DNA of 12,730 nt. Origin: Pseudanabaena sp. UBA1465 (GTDB taxonomy: Bacteria; Cyanobacteriota; Cyanobacteriia; Pseudanabaenales; Pseudanabaenaceae). The notes below the pieces were generated by a model, which worked only from the letters and a program-made list of their open reading frames with translations, was not told where the DNA came from and ran no database searches. The position numbers were made by a program, and so were the translations under genes. Below are positions 6,171-12,702 of the stretch, piece after piece. Where the stretch lies: the NCBI GenBank assembly GCA_002325645.1, contig DCSN01000031.1, forward strand, positions 1 to 12,730, read 5' to 3'. The number at the start of each line of letters is the position of its first letter. Within the stretch, counting starts at the first letter, position 1.

Positions 6171-7700
6171 ATGGCTTTCCAACGTGCTAGTGGAATTCTG
6201 TTACATCCAACCTCATTACCGAGTAAATTTGGAATTGGGGACTTAGGAGCGACCGCTTATCAGTTCATTGAGTTTTTATCGCGTAGTGGTCAGAAGCTTT
6301 GGCAAGTCTTACCCCTCGGCCCCACAGGATATGGTAATTCTCCCTACATGAGCTATAGCGCGATCGCGGGTAATCCCTATCTGATTAGTCCCGAACTTTT
6401 AGTAAATCAGCATTTACTAAAGGAAGAAGATTGGGCTGATATTCCTGATTTTGATCAAGATCGCGTTGATTTTGAGGCAGTAATTCCTTACAAACGCCAA
6501 TTACTAGAGATAGCCTACCAGCGCTTTCAACAGGGATATACCGATCAAGATCCCCAGCATCATCATGAACTGTATTTAATCCAAGAACAGTTTAAAAAGT
6601 TTTGTTACGAAGAAGCTGATTGGCTCGAAGACTATGTGCTATTCATCACCTTGCATGAAGAAAATCCTGAAATTACATGGAATAACTGGGAAGAAGCGAT
6701 CGCCAAGCGTGACATTCAAGCTTTGCAACAAAAGCGCGAGGAACTAGCAGATAAAATTCAATTTCACAGATTTTTACAATTTATCTTTTTTGAGCAGTGG
6801 CTAAAGCTAAAGCAATATGCCAACGTGCGCCATATTCAGATTATTGGTGATATTCCCATCTATGTCTCCCACCATAGCGCCGATGTCTGGGCAAACCCTA
6901 AAAACTTTGCCCTCGAACCTGAAACCAATGAAGTTGCGCTCATGGCAGGAGTGCCGCCCGACTATTTCAGTGCTACTGGTCAACTATGGGGCAATCCTGT
7001 TTATAACTGGGAATATCTCCAAGAAACTGATTTTGCTTGGTGGATCGATCGCTTTAGGTTTTTAAACCGCTATGTAGATATTATTCGCATCGATCACTTT
7101 CGTGGCTTTCAGGCTTTTTGGCAAGTCAAATCTGGCGAAGAAACAGCGATCGATGGAGAATGGGTGCTTGCCTCAGGCGTAGAGTTATTTAATCGACTTA
7201 ATGAAGTCATGGGTGAATTACCAATTCTTGCCGAAGATTTGGGCATCATCACTCCAGAAGTCGAAAAACTACGCGATGACTTTGCTTTTCCTGGGATGCG
7301 GGTGCTGATGTTTGCCTTTGGTGGTGGATCTGATAATTTCCATCTGCCCCATAACTATGTGCATAACAGTGTCGTATACACAGGAACCCACGACAATGAT
7401 ACGGCTGTTGGTTGGTGGCAGAAGGCAAGCAAGTATGAAAAGAACTTGTTTTATCGCTATATTGTGGGCTTTGCGATGGGTGAACCAATTAACTGGACAT
7501 TAATCCGTATGGCGATGGCTACGGTATCGGTAATTGCGATCGTTCCTTTACAGGATGTCCTCGGTTTAGATAATAGTGCGCGGATGAATGTCCCTGGAAC
7601 TGCTACAGGTAATTGGGGCTGGCGCTATAGTGATCCCAATTTACTCAATCAAGATTTGAGCGATCGCCTATTAGAAGTTACCCAACTCTACAGTCGTTAA
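6171..7700 (+). CDS. malQ: 4-alpha-glucanotransferase (amylomaltase/disproportionating enzyme)
   Basis: This 509-residue GH77 enzyme moves alpha-1,4-glucan segments between maltooligosaccharides in glycogen and maltodextrin turnover in the cytoplasm. The N-terminus RASGILLHPTSLPS is typical of bacterial and plant-type enzymes. The catalytic residues are visible: nucleophile Asp308 in RIDHFRGF, acid/base Glu355 in LAEDLG, and the third carboxylate Asp408 in GTHDND. The nucleophile-to-acid spacing of 47 residues equals that in the well-studied Thermus enzyme. The length is normal and no domain is missing. I chose ATG6171; an in-frame TTG at 6165 would add two residues, but neither has a clear Shine-Dalgarno. 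Palindromic terminators lie on both sides, so it is probably transcribed alone. No other glycogen gene is nearby. Confidence 0.96.
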   Translation: MAFQRASGILLHPTSLPSKFGIGDLGATAYQFIEFLSRSGQKLWQVLPLGPTGYGNSPYMSYSAIAGNPYLISPELLVNQHLLKEEDWADIPDFDQDRVDFEAVIPYKRQLLEIAYQRFQQGYTDQDPQHHHELYLIQEQFKKFCYEEADWLEDYVLFITLHEENPEITWNNWEEAIAKRDIQALQQKREELADKIQFHRFLQFIFFEQWLKLKQYANVRHIQIIGDIPIYVSHHSADVWANPKNFALEPETNEVALMAGVPPDYFSATGQLWGNPVYNWEYLQETDFAWWIDRFRFLNRYVDIIRIDHFRGFQAFWQVKSGEETAIDGEWVLASGVELFNRLNEVMGELPILAEDLGIITPEVEKLRDDFAFPGMRVLMFAFGGGSDNFHLPHNYVHNSVVYTGTHDNDTAVGWWQKASKYEKNLFYRYIVGFAMGEPINWTLIRMAMATVSVIAIVPLQDVLGLDNSARMNVPGTATGNWGWRYSDPNLLNQDLSDRLLEVTQLYSR

Positions 7701-7713
7701 AAAATAGCTGTCA

Positions 7714-7748
7714 AAAAAAGGTATGACACAACGTGTCATACCTTTTTT
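7714..7748 (+). terminator. Terminator of malQ
   Basis: The 16-base arms 7714-7729 and 7733-7748 pair perfectly around AAC (stem GGTATGACAC, A6 on the left, T6 on the right). It lies 14 bases after the malQ stop and is a clear intrinsic terminator that could work both ways. Confidence 0.92.
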
Positions 7749-7762
7749 GATTCTTAGGAAAC

Positions 7763-7792
7763 TTGACACAAAATTTGGTATGAGAATATATA
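7763..7792 (+). promoter_or_regulatory. Probable housekeeping-sigma promoter of the CNNM/CorC-type gene
   Basis: A perfect -35 TTGACA (7763-7768) is followed after 18 bases by TATATA (7787-7792); ATATAT gives a 17-base spacing. It lies directly after the malQ terminator and would give a leader of about 50 bases to ATG7851. This is the best promoter match in the window. Confidence 0.6.
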
Positions 7793-7850
7793 TAACTATC
7801 ATTAACAAATTTCTCAAACGATTCCCATAAAGTCGTTCTGCTCAAAAAAA

Positions 7851-9194
7851 ATGTCTTCCCTCGCTTTTGAAGCTTTACTCATCATTGTGCTGATCATTGC
7901 TAATGGTGTGTTTTCGATGTCCGAGTTAGCGATCATCTCTGCGCGTAAAGTGCGACTAGAGCAATGGGCAAAGGAAGGAAATGCTAAAGCTAGAGCTGCT
8001 TTAAGATTGATTAGCTCACCCAATAATTTTTTGTCAACTGTGCAGATCGGTATCACCTTAATTGGCATCCTGAGCGGTGCTTTGGGTGGTGCGACAGTAG
8101 CTAAGACCCTAGAAAAATTATTAGATACAGTTGACTTATTGAAACCCTATAGTGAAACTCTTAGTTTTACGATTGTTGTAGGGATCATCACTTATCTCTC
8201 TCTGGTGGTCGGTGAATTGGTTCCGAAGCGTTTAGCTATGAGCAATGCCGAGAGAATTGCTTGTACTGTTGCGCCACCGATGCGATTTTTGGCTAATATT
8301 GGCACACCGATTGTTTATTTACTTAGTGCCTCAACTGATGCCTTGCTTGGTTTATTGGGAATCCAACCCACCGAAGAATCGCAAGTTACCGAAGAAGAAA
8401 TTAAGGTGATGATTGCTCAGGGTGCGGAATCAGGAATGTTTGAAGAAGCTGAACAAGATATGGTAGAGCGAGTATTTCGTTTAGGCGATCGCCCCATTAA
8501 AGCCCTGATGACTCCACGTACTGAGATTGACTGGCTCGATCTAGATGCGCCCTTTGAGGAAACCCAACGCGATGTTTTAGACAGTGGACATTCTCGATTT
8601 CCAGTGGCGAGAGAAAATCTGGATGAATGTGTGGGAATTGTCGATATTCGCGAATTTCTAAATGCCAGTATTCACGGCGCACCAATTGATCTGTTAAAAG
8701 TTAGTAGTCCGCCGCTATATGTTGCCGAGACCGCTAGTGCTTTGAGTGTGTTGGAGCAGTTTAAACAATCGGGCGATCGCGTGGCGATGGTGACTGATGA
8801 GTATGGTGGTGTGGAGGGGATGGTGACTCTCACCGATCTGCTTGAAGCGATCGTTGGTGATTTGCCATCTAGCGATCGCGAAGGTGATCCCGATGCGATG
8901 CAACGAGAAGATGGATCTTGGTTAATTGACGGCATGATTTCTAGCGATCGGCTCAAAGAAATCCTAGAAGTTGAAGATCTACCCTACGAAGAAGAGCGCA
9001 ACTATCATACTTTGGGTGGATTGATGATGACGTATCTACGCCATATTCCCAATGTTGGCGAACATTTCACTTGGCAAAGAATCCGTTTTGAAGTAATGGA
9101 TATGGATGGCAATCGTGTGGATAAAGTGCTGGTTAATTTATCGCCACCAGTAATCCCTTTAGGTGAAGAACCTAAAGGGAACTCAAAAAAATAG
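7851..9194 (+). CDS. CNNM/CorC-HlyC family membrane protein with CBS pair
   Basis: This 447-residue integral membrane protein belongs to the family often labelled 'hemolysin'; characterised members act in magnesium or other divalent-cation efflux. A DUF21/CNNM membrane domain covers about 1-190, with hydrophobic segments near 6-24, 60-82, 104-124 and 144-170 and the conserved ELVPKRLA at 122-129. A Bateman pair of CBS domains follows (about 215-272 and 285-338, containing MVTDEYGGVEGMVTLTDLLEAIVG in part). A CorC_HlyC domain lies at about 350-432. Family knowledge suggests that ATP-Mg binding to the CBS pair controls transport; the substrate is not shown by the sequence. The length is usual. 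No Shine-Dalgarno is visible, only an A-run before ATG. A TTGACA promoter lies upstream and hairpins close the gene. Confidence 0.93.
   Translation: MSSLAFEALLIIVLIIANGVFSMSELAIISARKVRLEQWAKEGNAKARAALRLISSPNNFLSTVQIGITLIGILSGALGGATVAKTLEKLLDTVDLLKPYSETLSFTIVVGIITYLSLVVGELVPKRLAMSNAERIACTVAPPMRFLANIGTPIVYLLSASTDALLGLLGIQPTEESQVTEEEIKVMIAQGAESGMFEEAEQDMVERVFRLGDRPIKALMTPRTEIDWLDLDAPFEETQRDVLDSGHSRFPVARENLDECVGIVDIREFLNASIHGAPIDLLKVSSPPLYVAETASALSVLEQFKQSGDRVAMVTDEYGGVEGMVTLTDLLEAIVGDLPSSDREGDPDAMQREDGSWLIDGMISSDRLKEILEVEDLPYEEERNYHTLGGLMMTYLRHIPNVGEHFTWQRIRFEVMDMDGNRVDKVLVNLSPPVIPLGEEPKGNSKK
9154..9180 (+). repeat. Hairpin inside the 3' end of the CNNM/CorC-type gene
   Basis: Arms TCCCTTTAGGT (9154-9164) and ACCTAAAGGGA (9170-9180) pair perfectly around GAAGA, within codons for IPLGEEPKGN. 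It ends seven bases before the terminator stem at 9187 and may help 3'-end formation or mRNA stability. Confidence 0.5.
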
Positions 9195-9214
9195 AAACTA
9201 TTGTTTCTATTTTT
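9187..9214 (+). terminator. Terminator of the CNNM/CorC-type gene
   Basis: The 12-base arms AAAAATAGAAAC (9187-9198) and GTTTCTATTTTT (9203-9214) pair around TATT. The TAG stop codon (9192-9194) is inside the left arm. The stem is AT-rich, so it may be weaker than the GC-rich ones here. Confidence 0.7.
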
Positions 9215-9266
9215 TATCGGAAAAATGGGTTTAAAACCCCGTCCTTCTAGGAGGGCTTTATATTAG

Positions 9267-9308
9267 AATACATCAAGTACCGTAGGGCATACGGGAATTC
9301 ACGCTTGA
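9267..9308 (+). pseudogene. tnpB: Remnant of a TnpB C-terminus
   Basis: In one frame the sequence reads NTSSTVGHTGIHA followed by TGA. STVGHTG followed by a short tail is a pattern I know from C-termini of cyanobacterial IS200/IS605-type TnpB proteins, where the next residues are often Trp-Gly-Asp; here TGA stands where TGG would give Trp. An in-frame TAG at 9264-9266 closes the frame upstream, so at most a scrap of the gene is left. It lies directly before the structured right end, the usual arrangement. Confidence 0.5.
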
Positions 9309-9416
9309 GAAGCTAGTTGCAAGACTAGGTATCACTGAGTAAGACCATGCTTGGACAAGTCTCACAGGCAATAGTGAGTCCAAGAATCCTCATGCCTTTA
9401 GGCTGAGGAGTGTCAA
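9303..9416 (+). ncRNA. Possible omega-RNA (reRNA)-like structured RNA
   Basis: Consecutive stem-loops cover the right part of the element. CTAGT/ACTAG (9313-9317, 9324-9328) encloses TGCAAG. A larger stem pairs CTTGGA (9350-9355) with TCCAAG (9379-9384) and CTCAC (9361-9365) with GTGAG (9374-9378), leaving a 5-base bulge. The right-end hairpin follows at 9388-9408. TnpB guide RNAs come from this part of such elements, with the guide copied from the DNA just beyond the TCAA. Expression is unknown, and no promoter is evident. Confidence 0.35.
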
Positions 9417-9454
9417 TTCTATAAGTAGCTAAGTGCAGTTAAATATAAAACCCC

Positions 9455-9493
9455 AAAAACTATGGCGTACGCTCCGCGTACGCCATAGTTTTT
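9455..9493 (+). terminator. Long palindromic terminator after the IS remnant
   Basis: Perfect 18-base arms (9455-9472 and 9476-9493) around TCC, stem CTATGGCGTACGC, followed by TTAATTA. It is a strong bidirectional terminator shape. It lies about 260 bases past the CNNM/CorC-type gene, so it would stop read-through or a transcript of the IS remnant. Confidence 0.75.
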
Positions 9494-9509
9494 TTAATTA
9501 GGACAAGGA

Positions 9510-9546
9510 GTGAGTGGCGGCGCAAAGCGCCGTCACTCGCTTTTTT
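9510..9546 (+). terminator. Second palindromic terminator before sbpA
   Basis: The 14-base arms 9510-9523 and 9527-9540 pair around AAA with two G-T pairs (tip GGCGC-AAA-GCGCC), followed by TTTTTT (9541-9546). On the minus strand the stem plus flank resembles copy A and its palindrome at 1644-1690. TAGGACAA (9499-9506) lies just upstream. It isolates the sulfate operon from upstream transcription. Confidence 0.75.
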
Positions 9547-9550
9547 GGTT

Positions 9551-9579
9551 TTGACTTGTATCCCACAGAAAAGTATTGT
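9551..9579 (+). promoter_or_regulatory. Candidate promoter of the sulfate operon
   Basis: TTGACT (9551-9556) and TATTGT (9574-9579) are separated by 17 bases. The -10 is a moderate match only. It lies directly after the palindromic terminator and 62 bases before the chosen sbpA start. Confidence 0.4.
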
Positions 9580-9594
9580 ATGGTAATTAAATAC
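9578..9594. promoter_or_regulatory. Possible LysR-type operator before sbpA
   Basis: GTAT and ATAC are separated by nine bases, which contains the T-N11-A layout of LysR-type regulator sites. It overlaps the candidate -10. Cyanobacterial sulfate-uptake genes are known to be controlled by a CysB-like regulator (CysR), so a sulfur-responsive operator is plausible, but this short match could occur by chance in A/T-rich DNA. Confidence 0.3.
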
Positions 9595-9641
9595 GGTATC
9601 CCCATCAAGATGTCGTAGATTAATCTTTTGGAGATATGCTC

Positions 9642-10820
9642 ATGGGTTCAGGTCAACATCCTTTAAAAAAATCAACATCAGCGATCGCGGCGATCGCGAG
9701 TTTATTTAAAAACATATTCAGTCATAAATGGGGACAAAAAAACTGGGGGCGCAAATTTGTCTCTTTGTTTTTGGTAGGCGCATTGATCAGCGTCGCGATC
9801 GCAGCTTGCAGTGATACTAAACCCACTGCAACCACTACAAATGGTTCTGCTACCCAACAAGCCCCAACAGGCGCTCTTAAAAAGGATGTTGAACTAACTC
9901 TTGTTTCCTTTGCCGTCACCAAAAAAGCCCACGAAGCTATCATTCCAAAATTTGTAGAAAAATGGCAAAAAGAACAAAATCAGAAAGTTATCTTTAGTCA
10001 AAGCTATGGTGGCTCTGGTTCTCAGACTCGTGCTGTTATCGATGGGCTAGAAGCTGATATTGTCCACCTCGCTTTGGCTGGTGATACCAGTAAAATCGAA
10101 AAAGCAGGACTCATCGAAAAGGGTTGGGAAAAAGAAGCTCCCAATGAGGCGATCGTTTCCAAATCAGTAGCTGTTCTTGTTACCCGTGAAGGTAATCCTA
10201 AAAATATTAAAGAATGGTCAGATTTAGAAAAGGATGGCATTTCTGTGATTACCGCCGATCCTAAAACTTCAGGCGTGGCTAGGTGGAATTTTCTCGCTCT
10301 TTGGAATGCTGCTGCTAAAAAAGGTAGTAGCGATGCCAAGGCTCAGGAAGCGTTAGTAAAAGTATTTAAGAATGTGCCAATCCTCACTAAGGATGCTCGT
10401 GAAGCCAGCGATGCTTTCTTCAAGCAAGGTCAAGGTGATGCCTTGATCAACTATGAAAATGAGATTATTTTGGCTAGTCAAAAAGGACAAAAGGTTACTT
10501 ATGTTGTGCCTGATGTTAATATTTCAATCGATAATCCGATCGCCGTAGTTGATAAGAATGTCGCTAAGCATGGCACAAAGGAAGTTGCCGAAGCATTTGT
10601 GAAATTCTTGTATACTCCTGAAGCGCAAACTGAATTTGCAAAACTTGGCTTCCGTCCCGTTGATGAAAGTGTTGCCAAGGAGAAGAAATTTGTTGAGCAG
10701 TTCCCTGCCGTTAAGGAATTGGCAACAGTAAAAGATTTCGGTGGTTGGAATGAAATTGATAAAAAGTTCTTTGCTAAGGAAGCAATTTTTGATCAAATTC
10801 AATCTCAAATCAAGCGTTAG
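9642..10820 (+). CDS. sbpA: Sulfate-binding lipoprotein of the sulfate ABC transporter
   Basis: This periplasmic solute-binding protein captures sulfate (perhaps thiosulfate) and delivers it to CysT/CysW. I chose ATG9642 (392 residues) because GGAG at 9630-9633 is 8 bases from it; the in-frame ATG9636 is only 2 bases away. Residues 39-55 are hydrophobic and end at AIAAC, with Cys56 as the likely lipidated residue. The 38-residue, Lys-containing stretch before it is unusually long for a lipoprotein signal. A Thr/Ser/Pro linker precedes the binding domain (from about 80). Family motifs are SQSYGGSGSQTRAVIDGLEADIV near 119-141 (in part) and DPKTSGVARWNF at 206-217. cysT follows 11 bases after the stop, showing an operon. 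Confidence 0.95.
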   Translation: MGSGQHPLKKSTSAIAAIASLFKNIFSHKWGQKNWGRKFVSLFLVGALISVAIAACSDTKPTATTTNGSATQQAPTGALKKDVELTLVSFAVTKKAHEAIIPKFVEKWQKEQNQKVIFSQSYGGSGSQTRAVIDGLEADIVHLALAGDTSKIEKAGLIEKGWEKEAPNEAIVSKSVAVLVTREGNPKNIKEWSDLEKDGISVITADPKTSGVARWNFLALWNAAAKKGSSDAKAQEALVKVFKNVPILTKDAREASDAFFKQGQGDALINYENEIILASQKGQKVTYVVPDVNISIDNPIAVVDKNVAKHGTKEVAEAFVKFLYTPEAQTEFAKLGFRPVDESVAKEKKFVEQFPAVKELATVKDFGGWNEIDKKFFAKEAIFDQIQSQIKR

Positions 10821-10831
10821 TCCTTAACTTT

Positions 10832-11692
10832 ATGACCACACCTCCATTTACACCTGAAAAGCCGCGATCGCAACCTAATGCTTTTCTGAAAATATTTTCC
10901 AAAATTCCTTGGACATGGGTAATTACCTTTGTCTATCTTGCATTTTTGCTAATCTTACCGATCATTGCCATGTTGGTAAAAGCTTCTAGTGAGCCTTTCG
11001 AGAGCTTCTGGAAAACTGCCACCACACCAGAAGCTTTATCTAGCTATGAAATTACCTTTGTAACCGCCGCCGCCGCCGCCGCCGTTAATGGCGTATTTGG
11101 GACTCTCATTGCTTGGGTGATTGTTCGCTATGACTTCTTTGGCAAACGCTTTCTAGAAGCCGTAGTTGATTTACCCTTTGCCTTACCTACCTCCGTTGCG
11201 GGCTTGACCCTAGCCACGGTCTACAGCGAACAAGGTTGGATTGGTTCATTATTTGCGTCATCAGGCTTCAAAATCGCCTTTACTCGTTTAGGGGTATGGA
11301 TCGCCATGATGTTCATTTCCCTACCCTTCATTGTGCGAACCGTGCAACCTGTACTTACAGAATTAGAAAAGGAAGTTGAAGAAGCCGCTTGGTCTTTGGG
11401 AGCTTCTAAGTTTCAGACTTTTATACAGGTGATTTTGCCACCACTTACACCTGCGATCTTGACAGGGGTTGCGCTTGGGTTCTCCCGTGCTGTTGGTGAA
11501 TATGGCTCAACCGTAATTATTGCCTCTAATACCCCTTTTAAAGACTTAATCACTCCAGTTTTGATTTTCCAAAGCCTAGAAAGATATGACTATGTGGGCG
11601 CAACCGTGATTGGCGTTGTCATGTTAGGTATTTCCTTTGTGAGCTTACTCGCAATTAATCTCTTGCAAGCATGGAGTAAGCGTTATGGCTAA
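10832..11692 (+). CDS. cysT: Sulfate ABC transporter permease CysT
   Basis: This 286-residue inner-membrane permease forms the sulfate channel with CysW. Six hydrophobic segments are visible near 29-50, 74-98, 108-132, 153-170, 205-228 and 255-278. The EAA loop that docks the CysA ATPase is at 184-202 (EAAWSLGASKFQTFIQVIL in part), followed by ALGFSRAVGEYGS at 214-226, typical of CysT/CysU. It starts 11 bases after sbpA and overlaps cysW by 8 bases, so the three genes share an mRNA and are probably translationally coupled. Codons 79-84 are six identical GCC alanine codons in the second membrane segment, a simple repeat that could change length by slippage. Length is normal for the family. Confidence 0.95.
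   Translation: MTTPPFTPEKPRSQPNAFLKIFSKIPWTWVITFVYLAFLLILPIIAMLVKASSEPFESFWKTATTPEALSSYEITFVTAAAAAAVNGVFGTLIAWVIVRYDFFGKRFLEAVVDLPFALPTSVAGLTLATVYSEQGWIGSLFASSGFKIAFTRLGVWIAMMFISLPFIVRTVQPVLTELEKEVEEAAWSLGASKFQTFIQVILPPLTPAILTGVALGFSRAVGEYGSTVIIASNTPFKDLITPVLIFQSLERYDYVGATVIGVVMLGISFVSLLAINLLQAWSKRYG
11066..11083 (+). repeat. (GCC)6 trinucleotide repeat in cysT
   Basis: Six consecutive GCC units encode Ala79-Ala84 in frame. Gain or loss of a unit would keep the frame and alter a membrane helix. There is no sign that it acts as a switch. Confidence 0.85.
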
Positions 11693-12572
11693 TTTGAATA
11701 GTTCCCTAAATAATTTTGAAGGCGATCGCCCTCAAAACTCACCTGAACCGATTAAAAGCACCGACAAGAAAAGCCTTGCCCCTGCAATTTTAATTGCGAT
11801 CGCTTTTCTTTACCTCGGACTAGTATTGCTATTACCTGCGGCAAACGTATTTGTTACGGCCTTTAGCAAAGGCTTTGCGCCCATCCTAGAAGCCATCAAA
11901 CAACCTGACTTCCAGAATGCGATTAAGCTCACCTTTACCTTAGCGATAATTGCCTTACCACTAAATACTATTTTTGGCTTGAGTGCGGCTTGGGCGATCG
12001 CTCGCAATAAGTTTCCAGGGAAATCTCTATTACTAAGCATTATCGATTTACCATTCTCGATTTCGCCCGTAGTTGCAGGTTTAATGATTGTTCTGCTATA
12101 CGGCAGAGTGGGATGGTTTGGGTCATGGCTAGAGACAAATGACATCAAAATCGTATTTGCTTTTCCGGGGATGCTACTGGCGACTATCTTTGTGAGTATG
12201 CCTTTTATTGCCCGTGAAGTAATTCCTGTGCTTGATGAAATGGGAACCGACCAAGAAGAAGCTGCTCGTACTCTTGGTGCAAGTGATTGGCAAATTTTCT
12301 GGAAAATTGTTATTCCCAATATTCGTTGGGGCTTGCTCTACGGCTTGGTCTTAACCAATGCTAGAGCGATGGGCGAATTTGGCGCTGTATCCGTAGTTTC
12401 AGGAAATATTGCTAATAAGACCCAAAGCTTACCGCTATTTGTTGAAGAATCCTACAAGCAATATGAAACAGAAGTAGCTTACTCCGCCGCAGTATTGCTT
12501 GCACTATTAGCAGTCGTAACTTTGATTTTGAAGGAAATTTTAGAGCGTAAAACTAACAAGAAACAGAGTTAA
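11685..12572 (+). CDS. cysW: Sulfate ABC transporter permease CysW
   Basis: This 295-residue permease is the second half of the sulfate channel. After a hydrophilic tail of about 30 residues, hydrophobic segments lie near 33-58, 78-104, 115-139, 158-175, 213-236 and 264-283. The EAA loop EEAARTLGASDWQIFWKIVI is at 191-210, followed by NARAMGEFGAVSVVSG (225-240), which fits CysW better than CysT. Its ATG is inside the end of cysT (8-base overlap ATGGCTAA), indicating coupled translation. The usual next gene, cysA, does not follow; a strong terminator comes 6 bases after the stop. The pair therefore relies on an ATPase encoded elsewhere. Confidence 0.95.
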   Translation: MANLNSSLNNFEGDRPQNSPEPIKSTDKKSLAPAILIAIAFLYLGLVLLLPAANVFVTAFSKGFAPILEAIKQPDFQNAIKLTFTLAIIALPLNTIFGLSAAWAIARNKFPGKSLLLSIIDLPFSISPVVAGLMIVLLYGRVGWFGSWLETNDIKIVFAFPGMLLATIFVSMPFIAREVIPVLDEMGTDQEEAARTLGASDWQIFWKIVIPNIRWGLLYGLVLTNARAMGEFGAVSVVSGNIANKTQSLPLFVEESYKQYETEVAYSAAVLLALLAVVTLILKEILERKTNKKQS

Positions 12573-12577
12573 CTGAA

Positions 12578-12620
12578 TTTCATAAAAAAGGTAATGCTTA
12601 GCGTTACCTTTTTTATGAAA
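12578..12620 (+). terminator. Terminator of the sulfate operon
   Basis: The 20-base arms 12578-12597 and 12601-12620 pair with one G-T pair around TTA (core GGTAATGC/GCGTTACC, A6 and T6 flanks). A T6 run sits within the right arm. It ends the sbpA-cysT-cysW transcript. Confidence 0.9.
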
Positions 12621-12651
12621 CCCTCTTGTTTTTGTGTCCTACTCCCTTCCC

Positions 12652-12702
12652 AGTGAATAATTAGGCGTGCGCAGCTTCGCCGCGCACGCCTAATTATTCA
12701 CT
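12652..12702. repeat. Long palindrome at the right edge
   Basis: Perfect 21-base arms (12652-12672 and 12682-12702), the longest here, with loop AGCTTCGCC and core GGCGTGCGC. No T-tract follows on either strand. TGTCCTA (12635-12641, reverse of TAGGACA) lies between it and the operon terminator. I see no supported gene in the 28 bases that remain. Confidence 0.8.

Larger units (their letters stand above)
9227..9416 (+). mobile_element. Decayed miniature IS200/IS605-type element
   Basis: About 190 bases resemble the ends of an IS200/IS605 element of the TnpB-carrying type. The right end is the best match: an imperfect subterminal hairpin CCTCA(T)GCC-TTTA-GGC-TGAGG at 9388-9408, preceded by CAAGAAT and followed by AGTGTCAA, whose TCAA (9413-9416) fits a right-end cleavage tetranucleotide. 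The left part, AAAACCCCGTCCT-TCT-AGGAGGG (9233-9255) followed by CTTTATATTAG, looks like a damaged left-end hairpin. Between them a short frame reads like a TnpB C-terminus (9273-9308). The left boundary is uncertain. No transposase is present, so it could move only by help in trans. The call rests on remembered family patterns. Confidence 0.6.

Noticed and set aside
9455..9540. Two consecutive palindromes considered as a CRISPR-like or repeat array
   Set aside because: The stems differ in sequence and there are only two units with no regular spacers, so they are separate terminator-type palindromes.
793..12000. Abundant GCGATCGC octamers as a new repeat
   Set aside because: This is HIP1, a known over-represented palindrome in cyanobacterial genomes. 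It is informative about the lineage but not novel.
11810..12319. 169-codon minus-strand open frame inside cysW
   Set aside because: It lies wholly antisense to cysW, which shows clear permease motifs. The translated product has no family features, and no ribosome site or promoter supports it.
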